Source: Porticoccaceae bacterium
Lineage (GTDB): Bacteria; Pseudomonadota; Gammaproteobacteria; Pseudomonadales; Porticoccaceae
Direction: 5' to 3'
NCBI GenBank assembly: GCA_012960115.1
Contig: DUBX01000040.1
Location: 19,618 to 57,259, forward strand
Length of the DNA: 37,642 bases
Within the stretch, counting starts at the first letter, position 1. Each line of letters starts with the position of its first letter. This document shows positions 8,338-16,206 of this stretch, in pieces. Made by a program: the position numbers and the translations under genes. A model generated the notes under the pieces. It was not told where the DNA came from. It was given only the letters and a program-made list of their open reading frames with translations, and ran no database searches.

Positions 8338-8362
8338 AAAAAAGCCATTATATGCTAATGGC
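8338..8362 (-). terminator. Rho-independent terminator of the DMT transporter gene
   Basis: Read on the minus strand, GCCATT / AATGGC form a 6-bp stem with a 7-nt loop, followed by six Ts. The stop codon of the transporter gene (8355-8357) falls inside the hairpin, so terminator and coding end overlap. It separates the transporter from the oxidoreductase operon. Confidence 0.7.
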
Positions 8363-9278
8363 GTTTGGTCAGTCTTTTAGCTTTATCCCACAATCGTCCA
8401 TCAATTGCCGCGAGTCCTAAGCCGATGAATACCATGCCAATAAAATATTCAGCATGTAGCGCTTCACTTAGTACAAGCCAGCCAAGCAGACTGGCGGTAA
8501 TGGGAACCAGAAATGTAACTAAGACGACATTGGTAGCACCTGAAGAGGCTAATATGCGAAAAAATAAAATATAGGCCAGGGCTGTTGAAAAAACAGCCAG
8601 AGATATAACCGCCAACCAAACGTTCAAACTTGGATTTTCCAGTTGGTCAGGTCGTTCTATGAACAACGCTAATGGTAGTAAAATAATGGTTGCGCAAGTA
8701 ACCTGCCCAACAACTGTGGTAAATGGGCTGATGCCCATGGTCTTGAATCGCCTACCGTAGACGGTAGCAAAGCCATAGGATACGGCAGCTGCCATAATAG
8801 CGAGCTGGGCGGTCGTGTTAGCGCCGGCGTTTGTCAGTGATGAGGGGCCAATTAACACTATCACACCTAACAACCCAATCATGACACCAGCAATTTTTGC
8901 CGGTGTCATGTGCTCATCAGTCAGTAAGGTACCCGCGATTAGCACTGTAAATAAGGGTGTCGTTGCATTAATAATTGAGGCTAAGCCAGATGTGATATGG
9001 GTCTGCCCCCAAACAATAAGGGAGAAGGGGATGGCGTTATTGAGTAACCCCAAAACAAAAAATGATCGCCATAGTTTAAGAGTTCTAGGTATCTCATACC
9101 CAGCGATAATGAGAATGGTCCAAAGTGTAATGGACGCCATGCCAACTCTCATTGTAACAATGGTTAATGGCGGTAGTTCTGATACAGCCACGGCGATAAA
9201 AAAGAATGAGCCTCCCCATAGAAAGGACAATAGCAGTAACATTAACCAGTCTTTGGGAGACATTCTCTGGTTGATCAT
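8355..9278 (-). CDS. EamA/DMT superfamily inner-membrane transporter
   Basis: 307 residues with about ten hydrophobic segments arranged as two EamA repeats. The N-terminal LSFLWGGSFFF motif and the LINATTPLFTVLIAG-type helix end are typical of the drug/metabolite transporter superfamily (amino acid or metabolite efflux). The substrate is not predictable. An alternative ATG five codons in (9263) has AGAGA nearby and could be the true start. It is not closely related to the second DMT protein in this window (20611-21522) beyond family level. It has its own terminator. Confidence 0.88.
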   Translation of the reverse strand: MINQRMSPKDWLMLLLLSFLWGGSFFFIAVAVSELPPLTIVTMRVGMASITLWTILIIAGYEIPRTLKLWRSFFVLGLLNNAIPFSLIVWGQTHITSGLASIINATTPLFTVLIAGTLLTDEHMTPAKIAGVMIGLLGVIVLIGPSSLTNAGANTTAQLAIMAAAVSYGFATVYGRRFKTMGISPFTTVVGQVTCATIILLPLALFIERPDQLENPSLNVWLAVISLAVFSTALAYILFFRILASSGATNVVLVTFLVPITASLLGWLVLSEALHAEYFIGMVFIGLGLAAIDGRLWDKAKRLTKRH

Positions 9279-9481
9279 TGAGGGGCTTCCGAAATCATTA
9301 GTAGTTGGTTTTAATGGATATCAAGACGTAGATGCAATACTAACATTCCCCAGTAGGCTAAACGATCACTAATGTAAGCACCTAATCGTTGTTGCAATTG
9401 AATGGGATGGCGATAAGGAATTAGTTTAATTGGAGATTACTGCCTACAATGTGTGCATCTATTCGTACCTAGGCAATCATT

Positions 9482-10309
9482 ATGGTTGAAGCATCCTTAA
9501 GAGAGAGAACTTATCGGGTCATCTTTGGCACTGATACGCCCGCGGGCCAGAAATTCGATATAGCCTTGATCTATGTCATTCTGCTTAGTGTGCTAGCCAT
9601 TGTCCTCGATTCGATCGAGTCCGTTAACAGCCAGTATGGGCTATGGTTGTTTCGATTTGAATGGTTTTTCACTCTCCTATTCTCTGCCGAGTACTTAGTG
9701 CGTATTTATTCATCACCAAAACCACTACATTACATTTTTAGTTTTTATGGGCTGGTGGATTTGCTGTCTATTGTACCGACATACTTGGCGCTGATTGTGC
9801 CTGGTGCAAGTTATTGGTTAGTGATACGTCTATTAAGGGTGCTTCGAATATTTAGAGTGCTAAAACTAGTTCGTTATCTGTCGGAGGCCAATATATTACT
9901 GCGTTCAATGTACGCGGCCCGGCGCAAAGTGCTGGTTTTCTTTATGGTAGTTTTGGTGCTTAGTGTGATTTTTGGTAGTTTAATGTTTTTGGTAGAAGGC
10001 CCTGGTAATGGTTTTACCAGTATTCCGCGCAGTATCTACTGGACAATTGTGACTATCACCACGGTTGGCTATGGCGATATTACACCGCAAACGCCAGTAG
10101 GACAGATTTTGTCGACCATGATAATGCTGACGGGCTATAGTATTATCGCCATTCCCACGGGTATTTTTACGGCCGAAATCGCTCGCGAGATGCATGCTGA
10201 GATTAGCCATCGGCAATGTAATGTTTGCGATCGCAGCGGTCATCATCCCGACGCTCACTACTGTCATCAGTGCGGCGTCACCTTGCCTGACAGGGTTGTC
10301 GAAAATTAA
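9482..10309 (+). CDS. Voltage-gated potassium-type ion channel with C-terminal zinc ribbon
   Basis: 275 residues. Six membrane segments: S1-S3 (about 27-105), an S4 voltage sensor with regularly spaced arginines (RLLRVLRIFRVLKLVR, 116-131), S5 (149-171), a pore loop with the potassium selectivity filter TVGYGD (194-199), and S6 (about 208-232). After a short linker, C246-x2-C249 and C261-x2-C264 form a probable zinc ribbon, a tail seen in some bacterial Kv-like channels and of unknown role. An intact S4 and filter argue for a working K+ channel. The gene ends 12 nt from the comM stump on the other strand. Confidence 0.93.
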   Translation: MVEASLRERTYRVIFGTDTPAGQKFDIALIYVILLSVLAIVLDSIESVNSQYGLWLFRFEWFFTLLFSAEYLVRIYSSPKPLHYIFSFYGLVDLLSIVPTYLALIVPGASYWLVIRLLRVLRIFRVLKLVRYLSEANILLRSMYAARRKVLVFFMVVLVLSVIFGSLMFLVEGPGNGFTSIPRSIYWTIVTITTVGYGDITPQTPVGQILSTMIMLTGYSIIAIPTGIFTAEIAREMHAEISHRQCNVCDRSGHHPDAHYCHQCGVTLPDRVVEN

Positions 10310-10321
10310 TCGCCAGTGCGT

Positions 10322-10447
10322 CTATCCATTGTGGGGCGATAGCTCAATATTAAAGGCCGGAAGACCATTAGAAAGGTGAACTTCGACTGATACTGTGGGT
10401 GCTTCGATACCCAATTTAGCTCGGCTTTTGATAACAGCGAGTGACAT
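10322..10447 (-). pseudogene. comM: N-terminal stump of comM/yifB (Mg-chelatase-like AAA+ ATPase)
   Basis: A 41-codon frame starts with ATG at 10445-10447 behind a perfect AGGAGG ribosome binding site. Residues 1-34 (MSLAVIKSRAKLGIEAP, then TVSVEVHLSNGLPAFNI) match the start of ComM/YifB proteins, where the family continues VGLP. Here similarity stops at about position 10346; seven unrelated codons follow and then TAG. More than 90% of the roughly 500-residue protein is missing, including all ATPase motifs. ComM is a branch-migration helicase used in natural transformation. ubiK immediately upstream is its usual neighbour in related genomes, so this is the original locus. A deletion ending beside the channel gene is the simplest explanation. 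Confidence 0.8.
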
Positions 10448-10497
10448 TCAACATACCTCCTTGTATGTAGCTTGTATTCCCTTGTAATCACATTGAT

Positions 10498-10752
10498 CTA
10501 TTTTTCTTTAATAATTAGTAGCGCTTCCAGTTCAGTGAGTTGTTGTTCAAGGGCATCAATTTTCTCTCTGGAGCGCAATAGAACTGCCTGTTGTGCATCA
10601 AATTCGTCTCGCGATACGATATCTAATCCGGCGATAGTCTTAGTCATTGCGGCGCGGAGTAACTGTTGTAATTCTATGCTAATTGATTGCGCGCCAGACA
10701 GGGCACCAGTGACATTTTTTTGAAATTGATTGTATAGATCATCTGCGTTCAT
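10498..10752 (-). CDS. ubiK: UbiK-type ubiquinone biosynthesis accessory factor (YqiC/BMFP family)
   Basis: 84 residues. Family hallmarks are the amphipathic N-terminal half (MNADDLYNQFQKNVTGAL) and the VSRDEFDAQQAVLLRSREKI core, followed by a C-terminal coiled coil (about 60-80). UbiK binds UbiJ and supports aerobic ubiquinone synthesis; it also has membrane-fusogenic activity in vitro (family knowledge). GGAG precedes the ATG. Its promoter must lie in 10753-10950, back to back with the sigma-54 promoter of the nitrogen island. The comM stump lies 50 nt downstream. Confidence 0.9.
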   Translation of the reverse strand: MNADDLYNQFQKNVTGALSGAQSISIELQQLLRAAMTKTIAGLDIVSRDEFDAQQAVLLRSREKIDALEQQLTELEALLIIKEK

Positions 10753-10846
10753 TTGGTTGCTCCGCGTTGAAACCCATTATTCAGTGTTTAAATGTTTATG
10801 TCAGCTTATTTCTCACCAAAGACAGTGGTTTTTCGCGTCCATTATT

Positions 10847-10863
10847 TTGGCCATTCTGGTGCG
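10847..10863 (+). promoter_or_regulatory. Possible NtrC-binding site (distal)
   Basis: TTGGCC-N5-GGTGCG resembles one strong half of the NtrC palindrome (TGCACY-N5-RGTGCA): 5 of 6 in the right half and 3 of 6 in the left. It lies about 120-135 nt upstream of the predicted sigma-54 start point, a normal enhancer distance. Confidence 0.3.
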
Positions 10864-10888
10864 CAGAGAATCATTCACCATGAATTTA

Positions 10889-10905
10889 TGCACCAAAATG
10901 ACGCG
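10889..10905 (+). promoter_or_regulatory. Possible NtrC-binding site (proximal)
   Basis: TGCACC-N5-GACGCG matches the left NtrC half-site 6 of 6 and the right half 3 of 6. It lies about 77-93 nt upstream of the predicted start point and 42 nt (about four helical turns) from the distal candidate, on the same face of the helix. Confidence 0.4.
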
Positions 10906-10955
10906 ACAACCTTTTAGGCCTTAGTCACTGGCTTTGAAATTACAGTTTCAATAGT

Positions 10956-10971
10956 TGGCACGCAATGTGCA
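10956..10971 (+). promoter_or_regulatory. Sigma-54 (-24/-12) promoter of the porin-glnK-amtB operon
   Basis: TGGCACGCAATGTGCA matches the RpoN consensus TGGCACG-N4-TTGCW at every position except one (G for the first T of the -12 block). GG (-24) and GC (-12) are correctly 10 nt apart. The predicted start point is near 10982, just before an AGAGGA Shine-Dalgarno. RpoN control of glnK-amtB is well established in Proteobacteria. Confidence 0.85.
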
Positions 10972-11043
10972 TTATTAATACCTAGAGGAATAATAATGCT
11001 AAATCCTTTTTTTAATAACATAACTATCTTGGGAGATAAACAA

Positions 11044-11694
11044 ATGAAAGCAATAAAAACTGCAATATGCGCTGCAACAATGATGACGGCTGTTACTGGA
11101 ATGGCTGCGGAAGTGTCAGGAAACGTCGCTATTGGATCAGATTATTTTTTCCGTGGATTTGATCAATCACTCGGCGAGGCTCTTTCTGGCGGATTTGATG
11201 TTGCCTTTGAGAATGGATTCTACGTCGGCACTTGGGGTTCTTCGGTTGATGATTTTACTTCTACTGGCGGTTTAGAGCTTGATTACTATGCAGGATATGG
11301 TGGTTCTATTTCTGAAAGCGTTAGCTACGACCTTGGCTACATAATGTATGGCTATCCAAATGATACTCAGTGGGACTTTGAAGAAGTGTACGGCAGCGTT
11401 TCTTTTTCTGATGTGACTATTGGCTTCGCTACGTCTAGCGATTGGTATGGTAGTTCAGGTAACTATGACTATTTTTATGCTGACTATGGAATGGCGCTAA
11501 ACGAAACATTTAGTTTGGGCGTGCACTATGGAGCAACTCGTGCAGATGCGGGCGACTATGAAGACTATTCGTTGTCTCTTAGCACAGAGGCCATCGGCCT
11601 TGGCTTTGACCTGAGCTGGATCTCCACTTCTGAGTCAAGCCAAGATTATTATGCGGATAACGAATTTGTTCTGACTGTTTCAAAGGCACTGTAA
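11044..11694 (+). CDS. TorF-type putative porin (TIGR02001 / Gcw_chp family)
   Basis: 216 residues. Residues 1-21 are a Sec signal peptide (MKAIKT, then a hydrophobic core ending GMAA, cleaved before EVSG). The mature protein begins with the family motif VAIGSDYFFRGFDQS and continues as alternating aromatic/small beta strands, ending in a hydrophobic strand with terminal Leu, as expected for an outer-membrane barrel. Family members often sit beside glnK-amtB and are presumed to admit nitrogen compounds; that role is inference. The start is chosen for the signal peptide and GGGAGA upstream. An in-frame ATG at 10996 also has AGAGGA ahead and would add 16 residues, so dual starts are possible. 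Confidence 0.85.
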   Translation: MKAIKTAICAATMMTAVTGMAAEVSGNVAIGSDYFFRGFDQSLGEALSGGFDVAFENGFYVGTWGSSVDDFTSTGGLELDYYAGYGGSISESVSYDLGYIMYGYPNDTQWDFEEVYGSVSFSDVTIGFATSSDWYGSSGNYDYFYADYGMALNETFSLGVHYGATRADAGDYEDYSLSLSTEAIGLGFDLSWISTSESSQDYYADNEFVLTVSKAL

Positions 11695-11719
11695 ATTCTA
11701 GAGAACATTAACCTGTTAA

Positions 11720-12097
<378 letters not shown>

Positions 12098-12112
12098 ACC
12101 AAGGAGTAAATA

Positions 12113-13345
12113 ATGAACGAGATTTTTGAATTACAGTACGCTTTAGACACCTTCTATTTCTTAATGTGTGGTGCTTTGGTGATGTGGATGGCGGCAGGTT
12201 TTTCTATGCTGGAAGCGGGTCTAGTAAGATCTAAGAATACCACCGAAATATTAATGAAGAATATCGCGCTGTTTGCTGTTGCTTGCACGATGTACATGGT
12301 TTGTGGATACCACATTATGTACGCTGATTTGGGCGCTTTTTTCTTAAGTGGCATTACTGGTGATGGTGTTGCCGGTGCTGAAGAAGCAGCTACCTACGCA
12401 CCCTCAGCTGATTTTTACTTTCAGGTGGTATTCGTCGCTACTGCGATGTCTATAGTGTCGGGTGCGGTGGCTGAGCGAATGAAGCTCTGGGCATTTTTGG
12501 CATTTGCGGTTGTTATGACCGGTGTTATCTATCCAGTAGAAGGTTCCTGGACATGGGGTGGTAATGCAGTGTTTGGATTGTATACCTTAGGTGATCTTGG
12601 TTTCTCTGATTTTGCCGGTTCAGGCATTGTTCATATGGCAGGCGCGTCAGCAGCTCTAGCAGGCGTTTTATTGCTGGGTGCTCGTAAGGGTAAATATGGC
12701 TCTAATGGAGTAATCAATGCTATTCCAGGTGCTAATTTACCGATGGCTACACTAGGTACATTTATTCTTTGGTTAGGTTGGTTTGGCTTTAATGGCGGAT
12801 CTGTTCTTGCGACGGCGTCAGTAGAAAGTGCAAACGCTGTTGCAGTTGTGTTCATGAATACTAACGCGGCCGCTTGCGGTGGTTTAATTGCTGCCATGAT
12901 TTTGGCAAGAGTGCTGTTCAAGAAGGCTGATTTAACGATGGCCCTTAATGGCGCATTAGCTGGATTGGTGGCGATTACTGCGGAGCCTTCTACGCCAACG
13001 GCCCTACAAGCAACATTGTTTGGAGCAATGGGCGGAGTGTTAGTGGTATTTAGTATTGTTGCTCTTGATAAGTTCAAAATTGACGATCCCGTTGGTGCTA
13101 TCTCTGTTCACGGTGTTGTTGGTCTGTTAGGCCTTATGTTGGTCCCAATCACTAATGATGCCTCTAGCTTCTCTGGTCAGTTAATTGGTGCTGCGACTAT
13201 CTTTGTTTGGGTGTTTGGCGCCAGTACCGTGGTTTGGTATATTCTAAAGGCAACCATGGGTATCCGTGTCTCAGAAGAAGAAGAGTTAACCGGTGTCGAT
13301 ATTGCCGAGTGCGGCCTGGAAGCTTATCCTGAGTTTGTTAGCTAA
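12113..13345 (+). CDS. amtB: Ammonium transporter AmtB
   Basis: 410 residues with eleven membrane helices. The twin pore histidines are present as H174 (GIVHMAG) and H333 (SVHGVVG), and AmtB signatures GSGIVHMAGASAALAG and FGFNGGS are visible. The periplasmic S1 recruitment region contains W148. The cytoplasmic tail (SEEEELTGVDIAECGLEAYPEF) is the conserved GlnK-interacting segment. Unlike E. coli AmtB, no cleavable signal peptide precedes the first helix. It is last gene of the porin-glnK-amtB transcript, which ends at the terminator at 13369. Confidence 0.96.
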   Translation: MNEIFELQYALDTFYFLMCGALVMWMAAGFSMLEAGLVRSKNTTEILMKNIALFAVACTMYMVCGYHIMYADLGAFFLSGITGDGVAGAEEAATYAPSADFYFQVVFVATAMSIVSGAVAERMKLWAFLAFAVVMTGVIYPVEGSWTWGGNAVFGLYTLGDLGFSDFAGSGIVHMAGASAALAGVLLLGARKGKYGSNGVINAIPGANLPMATLGTFILWLGWFGFNGGSVLATASVESANAVAVVFMNTNAAACGGLIAAMILARVLFKKADLTMALNGALAGLVAITAEPSTPTALQATLFGAMGGVLVVFSIVALDKFKIDDPVGAISVHGVVGLLGLMLVPITNDASSFSGQLIGAATIFVWVFGASTVVWYILKATMGIRVSEEEELTGVDIAECGLEAYPEFVS

Positions 13346-13368
13346 AAGGTTAACAATAGTTAGACAAG

Positions 13369-13397
13369 AAACCGGGGCTATTAGCCCCGGTTTTTTT
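13369..13397 (+). terminator. Strong rho-independent terminator after amtB
   Basis: Arms AAACCGGGGCT and AGCCCCGGTTT form an 11-bp GC-rich stem with an ATT loop, and the T-run continues to 13397. It separates amtB from the second P-II gene, which therefore needs its own promoter. Confidence 0.93.
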
Positions 13398-13468
13398 GTT
13401 TAAATATAAAATAAAAACTTAGAAATACTCGGATTTATCAGCATGCAAGGATGCAATTTTAGTCAGAA

Positions 13469-13499
13469 ACAGGTATCTTTGCCCTTGATAACTACCTGT
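13469..13499 (+). repeat. 7-bp inverted repeat upstream of the second P-II gene
   Basis: ACAGGTA (13469-13475) and TACCTGT (13493-13499) are exact complements 17 nt apart, ending 16 nt before the start codon. It could be a leader hairpin or a dyad operator. The glnK gene also has a hairpin just before its ribosome binding site. Confidence 0.5.
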
Positions 13500-13509
13500 A
13501 TGGAAATGA

Positions 13510-13854
<345 letters not shown>

Positions 13855-13916
13855 GTTTTTCTTTTAATGTTCTTGTAGGTCCTATAGTGCAAAGTAAACA
13901 ATTCAAGGTTGCATCA

Positions 13917-14726
13917 ATGTCGAGGTTATTAGTTGTACTGTTATCATGGGTTGTGACGGGGAGCACATATGGTGCCGAGGGCGACAAAAGCGAGACATTA
14001 GAGCTGTCACCATTACGCTGGGATGAAATTAGCGTGATTGACAACCCGATCGTTACGACGATTATTGATACGCTTAATTCAGCACGCTCTGATTTAGAAT
14101 ATGACGTCGTTGGCAAGGCGCCCATAGAAGGTTTTTATGAGGTACAGGTAACAGGCGGGCCTGTTCTCTACGTCTCAGCGGATGGTAATTTCTTCTTTGA
14201 TGGAAACCTATACCAAGTGAAGAACGGACAGTTTGCTGATGTTCGTAATTTACGCATGGATGTGGCTCGTCGACAAACGTTCGCAACGATGTCAACCGAC
14301 AGCATGATTATCTTCGAGTCAGAGGGGAAGCCTAAAGCTATTATTAATGTGTTTACAGATGTTGATTGCGGCTATTGTCGAAAGTTACATAAAGAGGTTC
14401 CCCAGCTCAATGCCATGGGTGTCGAAGTAAGATACCTTGCTTATCCACGTAGCGGCATTCCTTCCGCTTCTTATGACAAGATAGCCACAGTTTGGTGTTC
14501 AGACGATAGGCAGGGCAGTCTTACGCGCTCAAAAAATGGCGAGGATGATGCCATTGCAGTCTGTGAAAATAATCCCGTAGCCGAACACTTCACCCTTGGG
14601 GGGAAACTGGGTGTCACTGGCACACCAGCAATAGTCTTAATGGATGGCAGTATGCTCCCTGGTTATCGGACAGCGGCTGACTTTGCCAAACTGCTGGGTC
14701 TTAATTCTCAGGCTCAGGGTAGTTAG
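13917..14726 (+). CDS. dsbC: Periplasmic thiol:disulfide isomerase DsbC
   Basis: 269 residues from the ATG at 13917; this start gives a clean Sec signal peptide (MSRLLVVLLSWVV, cleavage near YGA-E). A GTG at 13887 would add ten residues before it and is less likely. An N-terminal dimerisation domain (about 25-110) leads to a thioredoxin-fold domain with active site CGYC (C151/C154), a structural cysteine pair C194/C216 and cis-Pro237 (GTPA). DsbC isomerises wrong disulfides in the periplasm and is kept reduced by DsbD. The order dsbC-hom-thrC is conserved in Pseudomonas-like genomes. Confidence 0.93.
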   Translation: MSRLLVVLLSWVVTGSTYGAEGDKSETLELSPLRWDEISVIDNPIVTTIIDTLNSARSDLEYDVVGKAPIEGFYEVQVTGGPVLYVSADGNFFFDGNLYQVKNGQFADVRNLRMDVARRQTFATMSTDSMIIFESEGKPKAIINVFTDVDCGYCRKLHKEVPQLNAMGVEVRYLAYPRSGIPSASYDKIATVWCSDDRQGSLTRSKNGEDDAIAVCENNPVAEHFTLGGKLGVTGTPAIVLMDGSMLPGYRTAADFAKLLGLNSQAQGS

Positions 14727-14775
14727 GCAAAACCCTTTAAATAACACTGAATAATTCTGCAAATAGTATAAAATT

Positions 14776-14802
14776 ACCATCCGTGAAAGGGTGGTTTTTT
14801 TT
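14776..14802 (+). terminator. Rho-independent terminator between dsbC and hom
   Basis: ACCATCC pairs with GGGTGGT (one G-U) around a 6-nt GTGAAA loop and is followed by eight Ts. It ends 37 nt before the hom start, so it could also act as an attenuator in the hom leader; no threonine/isoleucine-rich leader peptide was seen. Confidence 0.75.
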
Positions 14803-14838
14803 ACGTGTTGGATTTAGTCAATAGTCTGAGGGATTAAG

Positions 14839-16149
14839 GTGAGAGTGGTCAATATAGGTTTGTGTGGTTTAGGCACCGTTGGATCCGGCGTATTTAATGT
14901 GCTTGCTCGAAATTCGAGTGATATTAATGCCCGTTCAAACTGTCAAATTAAGGTGGCTCAAGTCGGATGTCGTCGTGATAATCCCAATTGTGACGTGACG
15001 GCAGTGAATGTCACACGAGATATATTTGATGTCCCTAACAATCCAGATATTGATGTCGTGGTCGAGCTGATTGGAGGCACCACCGTCGCTTTTGATCTCG
15101 TTATGACTGCGCTGAAGAATAACAAACACGTCATCACTGCCAACAAGGCGCTAATAGCCGAGCATGGCGGGGCTATTTTTTCTGAAGCGGAGTCTCGTGG
15201 CCTAATTGTTGCTTATGAAGCTGCTGTGGCTGGCGGTATTCCCATTGTAAAGGCTTTGCGTGAAGGCCTGTCTGCGAATCGTATTAATTGGTTGGCTGGC
15301 ATCATTAATGGAACTACTAACTTCATTCTTTCCGAAATGGATAGTAAGGGAAGAGAATTTTCTGATGTGTTATCTGAAGCTCAGGATAAAGGCTATGCCG
15401 AGGCTGACCCAACCTTTGATGTAGAGGGTATTGATGCTGCCCACAAGTTAGTGATTTTAGCGTCGATTGCCTTTGGTATTCCATTGTCTTTGGATGGTAT
15501 TTTCACCGATGGTATTACCCAATTAGAGCCTCAAGATGTCGCCTATGCGCGAGAGTTAGGTTATTCGATTAAACATCTAGGCATGGCTCGTCAAACAGAG
15601 GTAGGCGTCGAACTGCGCGTGCATCCCACGCTAGTACCTGAGAGATCACTGATTGCTGGTGTGAACGGTGTATCAAATGCAGTAATGGTGAATGCTGATG
15701 CGGTAGGAACAACATTGTTTTATGGGCCAGGGGCCGGTGCAGAGCCGACAGCATCCTCTGTGATAGCAGATATTGTTGACGTGTCGCGACTAATGGATTC
15801 TGATTCTGATTCGCGTGTGGCACCTCTTGGACGAAGCTCTGACCAACTTACAGCACAAAAAATATTAGATATTCAAGACGTCGAAACGGGTTTTTATATA
15901 CGGTTCTCGGCGTTAGATCAGCCAGGCGTGCTATCCAATATCACCAAAATAATGGGGGATGCTGGGATTAGTATTGAGGCGATTATTCAGCGTGAGCAAC
16001 CTGCAGGAGAGCGTTACGTCAATGTGATAATCCTGACCAATGTGACCAAGGAGAAATGCTTAGACGAGGCTGTTGCGCATATCGAGCAACTGGAAACGGT
16101 TCGAGGGCAGGTCAATTTTATTCGTGTTGAATATTTGGATCAGCACTAA
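14839..16149 (+). CDS. hom: Homoserine dehydrogenase (monofunctional, ACT domain)
   Basis: 436 residues starting at GTG with GAGG ahead. It reduces aspartate semialdehyde to homoserine for threonine and methionine synthesis. The NAD(P)-binding motif GLCGLGTVGSGV is at 7-18, NKALIAEHG follows near 101-109, the catalytic-domain signature GIINGTTNFIL is at about 154-164, and a C-terminal ACT domain (about 353-430, RFSALDQPGVLSNI) should give feedback control by threonine. No aspartokinase domain is fused, unlike E. coli ThrA. It is followed 57 nt later by thrC. Confidence 0.96.
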   Translation: MRVVNIGLCGLGTVGSGVFNVLARNSSDINARSNCQIKVAQVGCRRDNPNCDVTAVNVTRDIFDVPNNPDIDVVVELIGGTTVAFDLVMTALKNNKHVITANKALIAEHGGAIFSEAESRGLIVAYEAAVAGGIPIVKALREGLSANRINWLAGIINGTTNFILSEMDSKGREFSDVLSEAQDKGYAEADPTFDVEGIDAAHKLVILASIAFGIPLSLDGIFTDGITQLEPQDVAYARELGYSIKHLGMARQTEVGVELRVHPTLVPERSLIAGVNGVSNAVMVNADAVGTTLFYGPGAGAEPTASSVIADIVDVSRLMDSDSDSRVAPLGRSSDQLTAQKILDIQDVETGFYIRFSALDQPGVLSNITKIMGDAGISIEAIIQREQPAGERYVNVIILTNVTKEKCLDEAVAHIEQLETVRGQVNFIRVEYLDQH

Positions 16150-16206
16150 AAACCACATTAAAAATTAAGATAAATTATCGTCAATCGTGACTGGGACCAC
16201 AGTTTA

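Noticed and set aside
8815-9372. 185-codon plus-strand frame opposite the DMT transporter
   Set aside because: It is a mirror of the transporter coding strand with low-complexity composition and no recognisable domain.
10306-10491. 61-codon frame antisense between the channel gene and ubiK
   Set aside because: It is a different frame from the comM stump over the same bases and shows no family similarity; the comM frame has the ribosome binding site and the homology.
12631-13077. 148-codon minus-strand frame inside amtB
   Set aside because: It is an antisense shadow; amtB itself is unambiguous.
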